A stretch of DNA of 8,342 nt, taken from Bacillota bacterium (GTDB taxonomy: Bacteria; Bacillota; UBA4882; UBA10575). The first letter of the stretch is position 1, and the number at the start of each line of letters is the position of its first letter. The notes under the pieces were generated by a model, which was not told where the DNA came from, ran no database searches, and saw only the letters and a program-made list of their open reading frames with translations. A program made the position numbers and the translations under genes. This document shows positions 1 to 6,164 of this stretch, piece by piece. The stretch is taken from NCBI GenBank assembly GCA_012512605.1, contig JAAZDX010000231.1, forward strand, positions 1 through 8,342, written 5' to 3'.

Positions 1-28
1 AACCCAAATCCTGATTGCGTACGATCAT
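1..28 (-). CDS. Start of an unidentified protein, cut by the window edge
   Basis: Only about nine codons are visible (Met-Ile-Val-Arg-Asn-Gln-Asp-Leu-Gly), which is too few to assign a family. The start rests on a strong Shine-Dalgarno sequence, AAGGGGGTGA, placed five bases before the ATG. This has the same design as the ribosome-binding sites of cheX, murA and the DUF441 gene in this window. The same frame stays open upstream to a stop at 131-133, with another ATG at position 79 that has no ribosome-binding site, so the protein could begin earlier. The gene would be divergent from the EamA gene. Function is unknown. Confidence 0.45.
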
Positions 29-319
29 TGATTCACCCCCTTGACGGAAGAGCGCAAAATCTCCTCCTTCTAACGCCATCTTATGATCAAGCGTCCCCGG
101 GTGAACTGTTAAGAAGGTATGATTTGCTGTTCAACCGGTCCGCTTATCCTGATCGTCACACCCGTCGCCCCCTATACTTGCCATAGCTAGATGTAGTGAA
201 AAGAATAACCAGTGTAGGCAAATCCCTATTACGCCTGTGGGGTTTCTATGCTAAAATAGACTTTATATGGACTTCAAAGCAAAAGTTTTAGTCAACAATC
301 ATGAAAAAGAGGGATTAAA
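29..319. other. Left intergenic region, divergent spacer
   Basis: No gene is firmly supported here. A plus-strand frame is open from the window edge to a TAG at 184-186, and a minus-strand frame is open from 130 to the edge. They overlap, and at most one is likely to be coding. The right part (about 190-319) is AT-rich and carries the probable promoter and ribosome-binding site of the EamA gene. I see no riboswitch, tRNA or clear terminator. Confidence 0.4.
249..257 (+). promoter_or_regulatory. Extended -10 promoter for the EamA operon
   Basis: TGC followed by TAAAAT forms an extended -10 element (TGn plus a five-of-six match to TATAAT) about 63 bp before the start codon. The -35 region is poor: TTACGC at 229-234 with a 17-bp spacer. 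That is tolerated when an extended -10 is present. This is a housekeeping sigma-A-type prediction by eye only. Confidence 0.4.
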
Positions 320-1204
320 ATGCTCAACAACCATCGCTCAGCAGTACTTTTATTTTTGACCGCCGCCATCTGGGGTGGGACTTTTATCATTGTTAAGGAA
401 TCGCTAACCGTTTTATTGCCCATGGCTGTAATTGCTTACCGCTTTACAATCGCTTTTCTTTTTCTTTTTTTGCTTTTCCGCCGGCCGGTCATACAGAACT
501 GGCGGTCAGCCCTCCGCCCTGGAATTGGTTTGGGGATAATTCTCACCCTCGCCTTCGCCACCCAGACCTACGGGTTGAAATATACTACCCCGGCGGTCTC
601 GGCTTTACTGACGGGGATGAATGGCGTTTTTGTCGCCCTGATTGAAACCATCTTCTACCGAAAAAAACCGACCCGCCCGACCCTTCTGGGTTTATTGGCC
701 GCCAGTCTCGGCTTGGCCTTAATCACCTGGCCTACCCAGCGGTTCACCTTTGATCTGGGCATCCTCCTAACCCTAGTCTGTGCTGTCCTTTATGCTTGGC
801 ATATTGTCGCCCTCGGCCGCGCCGTCACCAGCTCGGATCCGACCACCCTGACCATTATTCAATTTGCGGTGGTCGCAACGGTGGCCTGGGCTTTTACCCC
901 CGGCGGCTTCCCCGTTGCCCTGCAGATGGACGCTAAAACATGGAGTGCCATCTTGTATTTGGCCATTCCGGCCACCGGAATCGCTTTTTGTTGCCAATCC
1001 CTGGCGCAGCGGCACCTTTCCGCGGTCTCGACTGCAATCATCTTGGCCACTGAACCAGCCTTTGCCACCCTCTTTTCTCTTTTGCTTGGCTATGAGGCCT
1101 TCACTTTGAAGTTGGTCACCGGAGGCTTACTGCTGATCGGGGGTGCCGTTTTAAGTACCGTCGGAGAATCTTTCAAGCCGGAAGCGGGTAAGATGATCGC
1201 ATAA
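320..1204 (+). CDS. EamA/DMT-family transporter
   Basis: This is a 294-residue integral membrane protein of the drug/metabolite transporter superfamily. Two EamA repeats are visible, at about residues 7-137 and 147-284, with roughly ten hydrophobic helices in total. The first repeat opens with the typical AAIWGGTFIIVK signature. The second ends with TEPAFATLFSLLLG, the usual end-of-repeat motif in which a conserved Glu-Pro lies in a helix. Length is normal for the family. The ATG start has an AGAGGG ribosome-binding site six bases upstream. Family members export amino acids, sugars, purines or other metabolites from the cytoplasm, and the substrate cannot be read from sequence. The stop is 26 bp before the next gene, which suggests one transcript. 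Assignment to the family is secure; the substrate is unknown. Confidence 0.93.
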   Translation: MLNNHRSAVLLFLTAAIWGGTFIIVKESLTVLLPMAVIAYRFTIAFLFLFLLFRRPVIQNWRSALRPGIGLGIILTLAFATQTYGLKYTTPAVSALLTGMNGVFVALIETIFYRKKPTRPTLLGLLAASLGLALITWPTQRFTFDLGILLTLVCAVLYAWHIVALGRAVTSSDPTTLTIIQFAVVATVAWAFTPGGFPVALQMDAKTWSAILYLAIPATGIAFCCQSLAQRHLSAVSTAIILATEPAFATLFSLLLGYEAFTLKLVTGGLLLIGGAVLSTVGESFKPEAGKMIA

Positions 1205-1230
1205 GATTTACCCGGCAAGGAGATATTTTT

Positions 1231-3471
1231 TTGCGTTTGATCGGTTCTTATTGCGCCGCCATTCTTCTGACCCTTGGTCTTCTCTTCTGCCATGCCCAAC
1301 CCGGATCGAGCGCTACCCCCGCCAAAGTGACCATCCTTCTGGTGGACCGGATCTCCCTCCACGAATTAGCAGCTGAAGCCGGTCCCTTCCTGCGGGCGAA
1401 AATCAGCGAGAGTGCCTGTGCTCTGATCACAACCAATACCGCCGGGACCAGGAGCGCCGGAAATACCCATGCGCCCTTAGGGGCCGGTGCACCTGCCCGC
1501 AGCGATCACCAGGGCGGGCTGGCCTTGAATTATGACGAAATCTGGATGGGCATCGAGGCCGGCCTCCTTTACCAACAGCTCACCGGCGATCCATCCTTTC
1601 CCACGGGCCAAGTGATCCTACCCCGTCTACCCGAAGCGTTTCGTTTAAACTTCTCCCCCGTCCGGACCGTTGTTCCCTGTCTCTTAGGGCAAGTTCTCCA
1701 CGAAAACCGCCTTCGCACCGCTGTTTTCGGCAATGCGGATCCAGCCCCGCCCACGGAAGAAAATTCCTACTATACCCATAACCGCTTTGGTCCATGGTTA
1801 GCCGCCAATAACCGGGGACTGGTCGACTATGGCGATGTTGGCAACAACACCTTACAACCGGGTGCCGGTCTTTTACCCTGGGAAACCGACTACCGGTACT
1901 TGGTGGCGAAATATAAGGAGTTCAGGGCAAAAACCGATCTCCTAGTCTTGGAATTAGGCGATTTTGCTCGTCTCGAGGCCTTATCGTCCTATCTTTTCGA
2001 CCGCCAAATCACGGCTGAAAAGAAGCGTCTATACCGCCGGTTGGAGCATTTTACCCAAACCATTTGGCCCCTTTTCGACCTGGAACATGATACCGTCATC
2101 TTACTTACCCCAACGCCGTCTCTGAACAACCTCAAACAAGGGGCCTATTTAACGCCCTGCCTGGTCTGGGGGAAGAATTTTCCCGCCGGCTTTCTCAGTT
2201 CGCCAACAACCCGCCACCCGGGCCTGGTGGCCAATGTTGATTTGGTGCCGACCGTGCTTCAGCTTTTCAACTTGAATACACCGGTTCACGCCTCGGGCCG
2301 GAGCATGACTGCCGGCCACAAAGGGGGAGTCTCTGCTTTAATACAGATGGAAAAGAAGATCAATGCCATCAGCCTTTTCCGCCGCAAGGTGTTACCGGTC
2401 TTTCTGAACGGGGTTGCCCTCTGCTTACCTTTGACGTTCCTGGCCATTACTTTGCTGAAATTACTCCCCTTACATGTTGCCGGCCCGGTCCGTACGTATT
2501 TGTGGCTTTTTATCATCTTTGTATCGGCCTTACCTACTGCCTTACACCTGGCCTCTCAACTGGCCCTTGCAACCATTCCCTGGTTTGTTGGGGCTACGCT
2601 AGCCATCGCGCTTTCTCTTACGTTCCTCAGCGTAATTATGAACCGTCTTGGCCGGGGTAGAGCCAGATACGCCCAGCTCCCTGCGGTAATCAGTGCCGGA
2701 TCGCTTCTGCCTTTATGGTTGTTGGCTATCCTCATTCCCGTTGGTTCCATCGGTCATCCCGCCCTGCTTTCCACATCGGTCCTCGGGCATGATCCCATGC
2801 TCGGAGCCCGTTTCTATGGGATCGGTAATGAACTCTCCGGTCTGTTTTTAGGTTGTCTCCTGGGGGTGTATCTTTGGCAAAATGGTCAAAACCACCCCAG
2901 GCCACGCCAATGGACCTTGGCGCTGTTTCTGGCGGCGGTTTTAATTCTCTCCCTCCCTCACCTTGGTGCTAATTTTGGCGCTGGTCTCACCGCCATGGCG
3001 ATCACCATGGCTCTTGCCCTTTATCACCGTCAAACAAAGGCCTTTCCCCTCCAACAAATTCTAACCTACCTTTTCATCCTTTTCTTGTTTGCCCTCGTCC
3101 TTCTGGCCTTCGACTATCTCTTTGCCCAGCCCGAACAGCATTCCCATTTCGGCTTGTTGCTGACAAGTTTTAAAAGACGGGGTTTTTCGGCCCTCAATGA
3201 AATAGTGCGGCGTAAAATCCAGGTCAACCTGCGGCTCCTCGGTTCCCGCTGGATGTTCCTCTTTCTTTCCGCTGTCCTAACCTTTGCCGGGAGTTATTTG
3301 GAGGTTCAGAATTCTTTTACCACCCTTTTCGTCCTTGCTCTGCTGGGCGGCGGTGTCGGTTTGCTCGTCAACGATTCGGGCCTCGTCTTTGCCGCCTTGT
3401 TCTTTTACCCGCTGGCCACCACCGGCCTCCTCCTCTTTTTGGCCAAGGGGATGACAGTGGGCAAAAATTAA
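1231..3471 (+). CDS. Alkaline-phosphatase-like extracytoplasmic domain fused to a polytopic membrane domain
   Basis: The protein has 746 residues from a TTG start, supported by AAGGAG eight bases upstream; the frame has no early ATG. A signal peptide covers about residues 1-28, ending near SSA-TPA. Residues about 32-370 resemble an alkaline-phosphatase-superfamily fold: a first strand with Asp39 (ILLVD), an internal LVLELGD at 238-244, and VDLVPT at 336-341, a motif typical of the distal part of this fold. Residues about 385-740 hold around ten hydrophobic helices, with a conserved-looking GARFYGIGNEL segment ending near Glu534 between them. The order (outer catalytic-like domain, then many membrane helices) resembles GPI ethanolamine-phosphate transferases, but the usual metal-binding Asp-His-Gly motif is not evident. 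Where it would fall, the sequence reads LLTPTPS (291-297). The protein is probably anchored in the cytoplasmic membrane with the N-terminal domain outside. A role in envelope polymer modification is inference only; the substrate is unknown. Confidence 0.7.
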   Translation: MRLIGSYCAAILLTLGLLFCHAQPGSSATPAKVTILLVDRISLHELAAEAGPFLRAKISESACALITTNTAGTRSAGNTHAPLGAGAPARSDHQGGLALNYDEIWMGIEAGLLYQQLTGDPSFPTGQVILPRLPEAFRLNFSPVRTVVPCLLGQVLHENRLRTAVFGNADPAPPTEENSYYTHNRFGPWLAANNRGLVDYGDVGNNTLQPGAGLLPWETDYRYLVAKYKEFRAKTDLLVLELGDFARLEALSSYLFDRQITAEKKRLYRRLEHFTQTIWPLFDLEHDTVILLTPTPSLNNLKQGAYLTPCLVWGKNFPAGFLSSPTTRHPGLVANVDLVPTVLQLFNLNTPVHASGRSMTAGHKGGVSALIQMEKKINAISLFRRKVLPVFLNGVALCLPLTFLAITLLKLLPLHVAGPVRTYLWLFIIFVSALPTALHLASQLALATIPWFVGATLAIALSLTFLSVIMNRLGRGRARYAQLPAVISAGSLLPLWLLAILIPVGSIGHPALLSTSVLGHDPMLGARFYGIGNELSGLFLGCLLGVYLWQNGQNHPRPRQWTLALFLAAVLILSLPHLGANFGAGLTAMAITMALALYHRQTKAFPLQQILTYLFILFLFALVLLAFDYLFAQPEQHSHFGLLLTSFKRRGFSALNEIVRRKIQVNLRLLGSRWMFLFLSAVLTFAGSYLEVQNSFTTLFVLALLGGGVGLLVNDSGLVFAALFFYPLATTGLLLFLAKGMTVGKN

Positions 3472-3492
3472 ACGGAGGCCAAAGCCTCCGTT
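3471..3492. terminator. Shared terminator between convergent genes
   Basis: A perfect 9-bp stem, AACGGAGGC / GCCTCCGTT, encloses the four-base loop CAAA. Read on the minus strand, the stem is followed by TAATTTTTG, a serviceable U-tract, so it most clearly ends the spore protein transcript. On the plus strand it is followed by gttgttac, a weaker tract, but it begins right at the stop codon of the 746-residue protein and may serve both genes. Confidence 0.75.
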
Positions 3493-3499
3493 GTTGTTA

Positions 3500-3853
3500 C
3501 TATTGGGGTTGTTGTGGCTGAGTAAAGCCAGGGATTGAACTTAAAACCGATGGACCGCCTGGCCCGGAGCTAAGATTCTGCCCCGATTGCTGGGTATTAA
3601 CCGTTTGCCGGAAGGATGACGTGGCCTGATAAGCTGCTTGGTCCGCTAAAGACCGCTGGGCCGCCTCGATCATTCTTTTTACCATATGACCACCCACGGC
3701 TCCACAATCACGTGCGGTCATATATCCCCAGTAGTCCCCCTGAATCGGCTGCGTATTGATGTTTAGTTCATTGGCCACTTCATACTTGAATTTCTCCATC
3801 GCCTGGGCAGCTTCTTTCACCATTAAAGTATTACTTCTTTGTCCGGAACCCAT
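3500..3853 (-). CDS. Alpha/beta-type small acid-soluble spore protein with long C-terminal tail
   Basis: The 117-residue protein carries the alpha/beta SASP domain at about residues 8-70. Both family signatures are present: FKYEVANELNI (22-32), where the spore protease GPR is expected to cut after Glu25, and GYMTARDCGAVGGHMVKRMI (43-62). Such proteins coat and protect DNA in the dormant spore and are degraded on germination. ATG 3853 is chosen because AGGGAGGTG lies six bases upstream; an in-frame GTG at 3862 is itself part of that ribosome-binding site. Family members are usually 60-75 residues. Here about 45 extra residues rich in Gln, Ser, Pro and Gly follow the domain and end in a QPQQPQ tail. 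Cys50 in the second signature is also unusual. Expression late in the forespore (sigma-G type) is expected from the family, but I found no convincing sigma-G promoter. Confidence 0.93.
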   Translation of the reverse strand: MGSGQRSNTLMVKEAAQAMEKFKYEVANELNINTQPIQGDYWGYMTARDCGAVGGHMVKRMIEAAQRSLADQAAYQATSSFRQTVNTQQSGQNLSSGPGGPSVLSSIPGFTQPQQPQ

Positions 3854-3943
3854 ATGTAGCACCTCCCTTCGCCCTTAGCTTTCCCAAGCTCAGGGCCGTA
3901 AAACTAGTCTTCCTTTGGAGGTTTTGGTGATTATAAACATGTG

Positions 3944-3978
3944 GCTGGTCGCTCGTTGCTGGCCGCTTGTCGCTCTAC
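3944..3978. repeat. Degenerate heptamer tandem repeat (GCTnGTC)5
   Basis: Five successive 7-bp units occupy the gap between ylbJ and the spore protein gene: GCTGGTC, GCTCGTT, GCTGGCC, GCTTGTC and GCTCTAC. The first four fit GCTnGTC with at most one or two changes; the last is weaker. The array starts just beyond the ylbJ stop codon. It is not obviously a hairpin terminator and has no U-tract. Confidence 0.5.
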
Positions 3979-3993
3979 GGTCATCAGCAAGGA

Positions 3994-5277
3994 CTACTTC
4001 CGAACTTTTGGGGCTACACTCTTGCCGTCTCCTTCTCCCCCTTGCGGTCCCGGCCTATCGGCGCGGCAGACCAAACGATACCCAGATAAAAACCGCATGA
4101 AAAGTCCCGCGACGATGAGAAGCCCGGTAATGATCAAAAACTGCTTTCCCGAAAGCATCCAGCGGTTTAGGATCCCTCCGGTAAAAGTCCGCGCCGCCGG
4201 AAGAGCCTCGGGCAATTTAACCATCCCGATTAGCAGATAGGTATAGAAACCGGCGACGAAAGCCTGCAGCACCCGGGCAATGATAAACGGCCTAATCCGG
4301 AGGTCCGTCCCATGGATGACACTCATCACTTGCCCCAAAACCGAAAGCCCGCTCCAGGCGATTACCGCGGCGGAGACAATTAGCCGGTCCGCTAGGGCGC
4401 CCGCCGTCTTTGCCGCCGCCATCGTCCCGATATCGATCTCAAAAAAGCCTTTGACGAGCGCCGAACCTAATTCCGGATTTAAACCCAGGATTTTCAACCC
4501 GCCTTCCAACACCGGCAGAATATATCGGAGGACCCCCACTTCCTCCAGTACTTGATATAATACGGCAAACAGAACGATAAAACCCCCGATCATCAGCAAG
4601 GTGGAGACGGAATCTTTTACCGCATCAGCCAGGAGTTGCCCCAAGGGTCGCGCATCCTCCTGATAGGCCTTGCGCATCTCAGCCAGCGCCCGCTCCAATA
4701 GATTGCCTTTGGTCCGCTCTTCAGCCGCCACCGGCGGGTCTTCTTTTCTACGGTAAAAACGAAAGACTATACCGACCGTAAAAGCTGCTAAATAATGAGT
4801 GATGGCAATGAATACACCAAGCTCAGGGTAGCCGAACATCCCAACCGCAACGGCACCGAACATGAAAAGCGGATCCGCCGTGTTAGTGAAGGCCAGTAAC
4901 CGCTCGCCTTCAATTTGCGTACACAGTTTTAAACGTCTGAATTTAGCCGTGATCACCGCATCCATTGGGTAGCCAGCGGCCAAACCCATTGACAAAGCAA
5001 AAGCGCCGATCCCGGGAACATTAAAGATCGGGCGCATTAGTGGTTCCAAGAAGACCCCGATAAAATGAACAACCCCCAAGCCAAGGAGGATTTCGGAGAG
5101 GATAAAAAAGGGCAAAAGGGACGGGAGAACAACCTCCGCGAAGATGGCCAGTCCATCCTGGGCTGCAGCTAGCCCTGCTTTGGGGTAAATTGCCAACGAC
5201 AAAGTAATGAGCGCGAAACAGAGCGCGGTGAAATAGAAAAGTCCTTTCCGTTCTGAACTTCCCATCCCGGTCAACAA
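3994..5277 (-). CDS. ylbJ: Sporulation membrane protein YlbJ/SpoVV, probable dipicolinate transporter
   Basis: This 427-residue polytopic membrane protein is close to the roughly 410 residues of Bacillus YlbJ, with two nucleoside-recognition (gate-like) regions. The first contains GLAAGYPMDAVITAKFRRL (98-116) and TNTADPLFMFGAVAVGMFG (131-149). The second contains KGFFEIDIGTMAAAK (276-290) and AWSGLSVLGQVMS (307-319). A charged loop at about 174-215 separates the halves. In B. subtilis this protein (renamed SpoVV) is made in the mother cell under sigma-E and carries dipicolinic acid across the outer forespore membrane. The TTG start at 5277 is preferred over the ATG at 5265 because AAAGGAGG sits at the right distance from the TTG. 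It lies 32 bp after the DUF2619 gene, so it is probably co-transcribed. The charged, Gly-rich C-terminal tail (about 400-427) is probably a variable cytoplasmic end. Confidence 0.88.
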   Translation of the reverse strand: MLTGMGSSERKGLFYFTALCFALITLSLAIYPKAGLAAAQDGLAIFAEVVLPSLLPFFILSEILLGLGVVHFIGVFLEPLMRPIFNVPGIGAFALSMGLAAGYPMDAVITAKFRRLKLCTQIEGERLLAFTNTADPLFMFGAVAVGMFGYPELGVFIAITHYLAAFTVGIVFRFYRRKEDPPVAAEERTKGNLLERALAEMRKAYQEDARPLGQLLADAVKDSVSTLLMIGGFIVLFAVLYQVLEEVGVLRYILPVLEGGLKILGLNPELGSALVKGFFEIDIGTMAAAKTAGALADRLIVSAAVIAWSGLSVLGQVMSVIHGTDLRIRPFIIARVLQAFVAGFYTYLLIGMVKLPEALPAARTFTGGILNRWMLSGKQFLIITGLLIVAGLFMRFLSGYRLVCRADRPGPQGGEGDGKSVAPKVRK

Positions 5278-5309
5278 GGCTACTCCTCCTTTTCTTCATC
5301 CCTAAGCTT

Positions 5310-5576
5310 TTAGTTTTTACTCCCCAGTACGATAAAGAGCACCCCCAAGGCGACGAGCGCTACTTTGAACGGGGAAACCTTCGTCGCCACAGTGATTAAA
5401 CCCAAGCCACTAACCAGTAAAAAGATGATCGGCCCCACTAAACCAAGGATGGCATTGAGCTGAAGAGCGGTTTCAACCTTTTTAAAATGCAGGAAGAGCA
5501 GAGCGGTTCCGATCTCCAAAAAACCGGAGATGATCCTCAGAACAGACATCCCTACTAGATTACGGCATTCGATCAC
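5310..5576 (-). CDS. yqhV: DUF2619 (YqhV-like) small membrane protein
   Basis: This is a small hydrophobic protein of 88 residues from a GTG start, matching the DUF2619/YqhV family in length and pattern. It has a first helix RIISGFLEIGTALLFL, then a short charged linker with KVETALQLNA, then LGLVGPIIFLLVSGLGL and a final helix VALVALGVLFIVLG: three membrane segments. Function is unknown. The GTG at 5576 has GAGGTG just upstream, overlapping the stop codon of the DUF441 gene, so translation is probably coupled. GTG 5588 and ATG 5549 are alternatives with poorer ribosome-binding sites. In B. subtilis yqhV lies next to the spoIIIA sporulation operon; here it precedes ylbJ, so a spore-related role is suggested by context only. 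Confidence 0.75.
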   Translation of the reverse strand: MIECRNLVGMSVLRIISGFLEIGTALLFLHFKKVETALQLNAILGLVGPIIFLLVSGLGLITVATKVSPFKVALVALGVLFIVLGSKN

Positions 5577-5584
5577 CGGACACC

Positions 5585-6043
5585 TCACTTCTGGACTAAA
5601 CCTATCAATTTAAGAAGAACAGCCGCCAGTCCCGCTGCCGCCAAAGGGCCACCCGGTCCTCCTTTGAAAAAGGAGACCCCCAAAACGGTTCCGAGCACCA
5701 GTCCAATCATAATCTCCGGTTTAAAGTAGAGTAAACCCAGCCCTTGTCCAGAAAGATAAGCAGCGGCGATCCCGCCGACCACGGCAACCAAACCGGCGGG
5801 GGTCAATAGAACTTGGAATAGCTCTTTCCCAGCACTTTGGTCTTTGGTCAGCGGAACCATGACCGCAATTAATAGAAAAAGCAAGCCCCATTGGAGAGCG
5901 TGTCTCTCCAAAACCGTGAGCACCACCGGACTATTCAGGAGCTTCAACACCAACAAGGTTCCAGCGCTGGCCGCGATCAGACTATTACCGAAAAAGAGGC
6001 CGATGAATAAGAATAAAAAAAGGACCAGGTTCGCCTTGAGCAT
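5585..6043 (-). CDS. ytwI: DUF441 (YtwI/YeaL-like) membrane protein
   Basis: The 152-residue protein has at least four strongly hydrophobic segments and fits the DUF441 family well in length and order. It shows LFLFIGLFFGNSLIAASAGTL near the N-terminus, LERHALQWGLLFLLIAVMVPL in the middle, a TPAGLVAVVGGIAAAYLSGQG segment, and the family-typical end PEIMIGLVLGTVLGVSFFKG followed by a Gly-rich GGPGGPLAAAG stretch. No biochemical function is established for the family. ATG 6043 is chosen because GGGGTG lies six bases upstream and the protein then starts directly at its first helix. An in-frame ATG at 6121 would add a hydrophilic 26-residue extension that reads into the murA terminator, so it is rejected. 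The stop abuts the DUF2619 gene. It is the first gene of the probable three-gene membrane operon. Confidence 0.85.
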   Translation of the reverse strand: MLKANLVLFLFLFIGLFFGNSLIAASAGTLLVLKLLNSPVVLTVLERHALQWGLLFLLIAVMVPLTKDQSAGKELFQVLLTPAGLVAVVGGIAAAYLSGQGLGLLYFKPEIMIGLVLGTVLGVSFFKGGPGGPLAAAGLAAVLLKLIGLVQK

Positions 6044-6062
6044 CTTTTTCACCCCGCCCCCC

Positions 6063-6093
6063 ATTTTTATGTTGGTTCTGGGCCAATTATGAC
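6063..6093 (-). promoter_or_regulatory. Candidate sigma-E-type promoter for the DUF441-DUF2619-ylbJ operon
   Basis: On the minus strand GTCATAATT (6093-6085) resembles the sigma-E -35 element (consensus near TCATATT). After 13 bases CATAAAAAT (6071-6063) resembles the -10 element (consensus near CATACAAT). Known sigma-E control of ylbJ in Bacillus fits. A weak point is the very short leader it would leave, about 14 bases before the ATG at 6043. Confidence 0.35.
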
Positions 6094-6118
6094 TATCCTC
6101 GTCCCTATCGCTTGGCCA

Positions 6119-6153
6119 CAAAAAAAATCAACCGTCCCAGCCGACGGTTGATT
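6119..6153 (-). terminator. Intrinsic terminator of the ireB-murA transcript
   Basis: An 11-bp perfect stem (AATCAACCGTC / GACGGTTGATT) with a six-base loop is followed on the minus strand by a run of eight T, two of which close the stem. It lies 12 bp after the murA stop. It separates murA transcription from the DUF441 operon downstream. Confidence 0.9.
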
Positions 6154-6164
6154 GCTTAGTTTCT

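Noticed and set aside
205..245. Riboswitch-like structure before the EamA gene
   Set aside because: The pairing is mostly weak and wobble-based, and it lies upstream of the probable transcription start, so it would not be in the RNA.
773..1362. Several open frames of 60-90 codons on the minus strand and in the second plus frame
   Set aside because: They lie inside the EamA gene and the start of the 746-residue gene, have no ribosome-binding sites, and give Arg/Gly/Pro-rich low-quality protein. They are shadows.
3854..3993. A sigma-G promoter for the spore protein gene
   Set aside because: CATGTTTA and an adjacent TATAAT at 3930-3942 were considered, but no acceptable -35 element lies at the right distance, so no promoter is called.
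3915..4555. Plus-strand frames antisense to ylbJ
   Set aside because: ylbJ is clearly the real gene; these frames have unlikely composition and no Shine-Dalgarno sequence.
6044..6121. Longer N-terminus for the DUF441 protein from an ATG at 6121
   Set aside because: It would start inside the murA terminator U-tract and add a hydrophilic extension not expected in the family. The ATG at 6043 has a proper ribosome-binding site.
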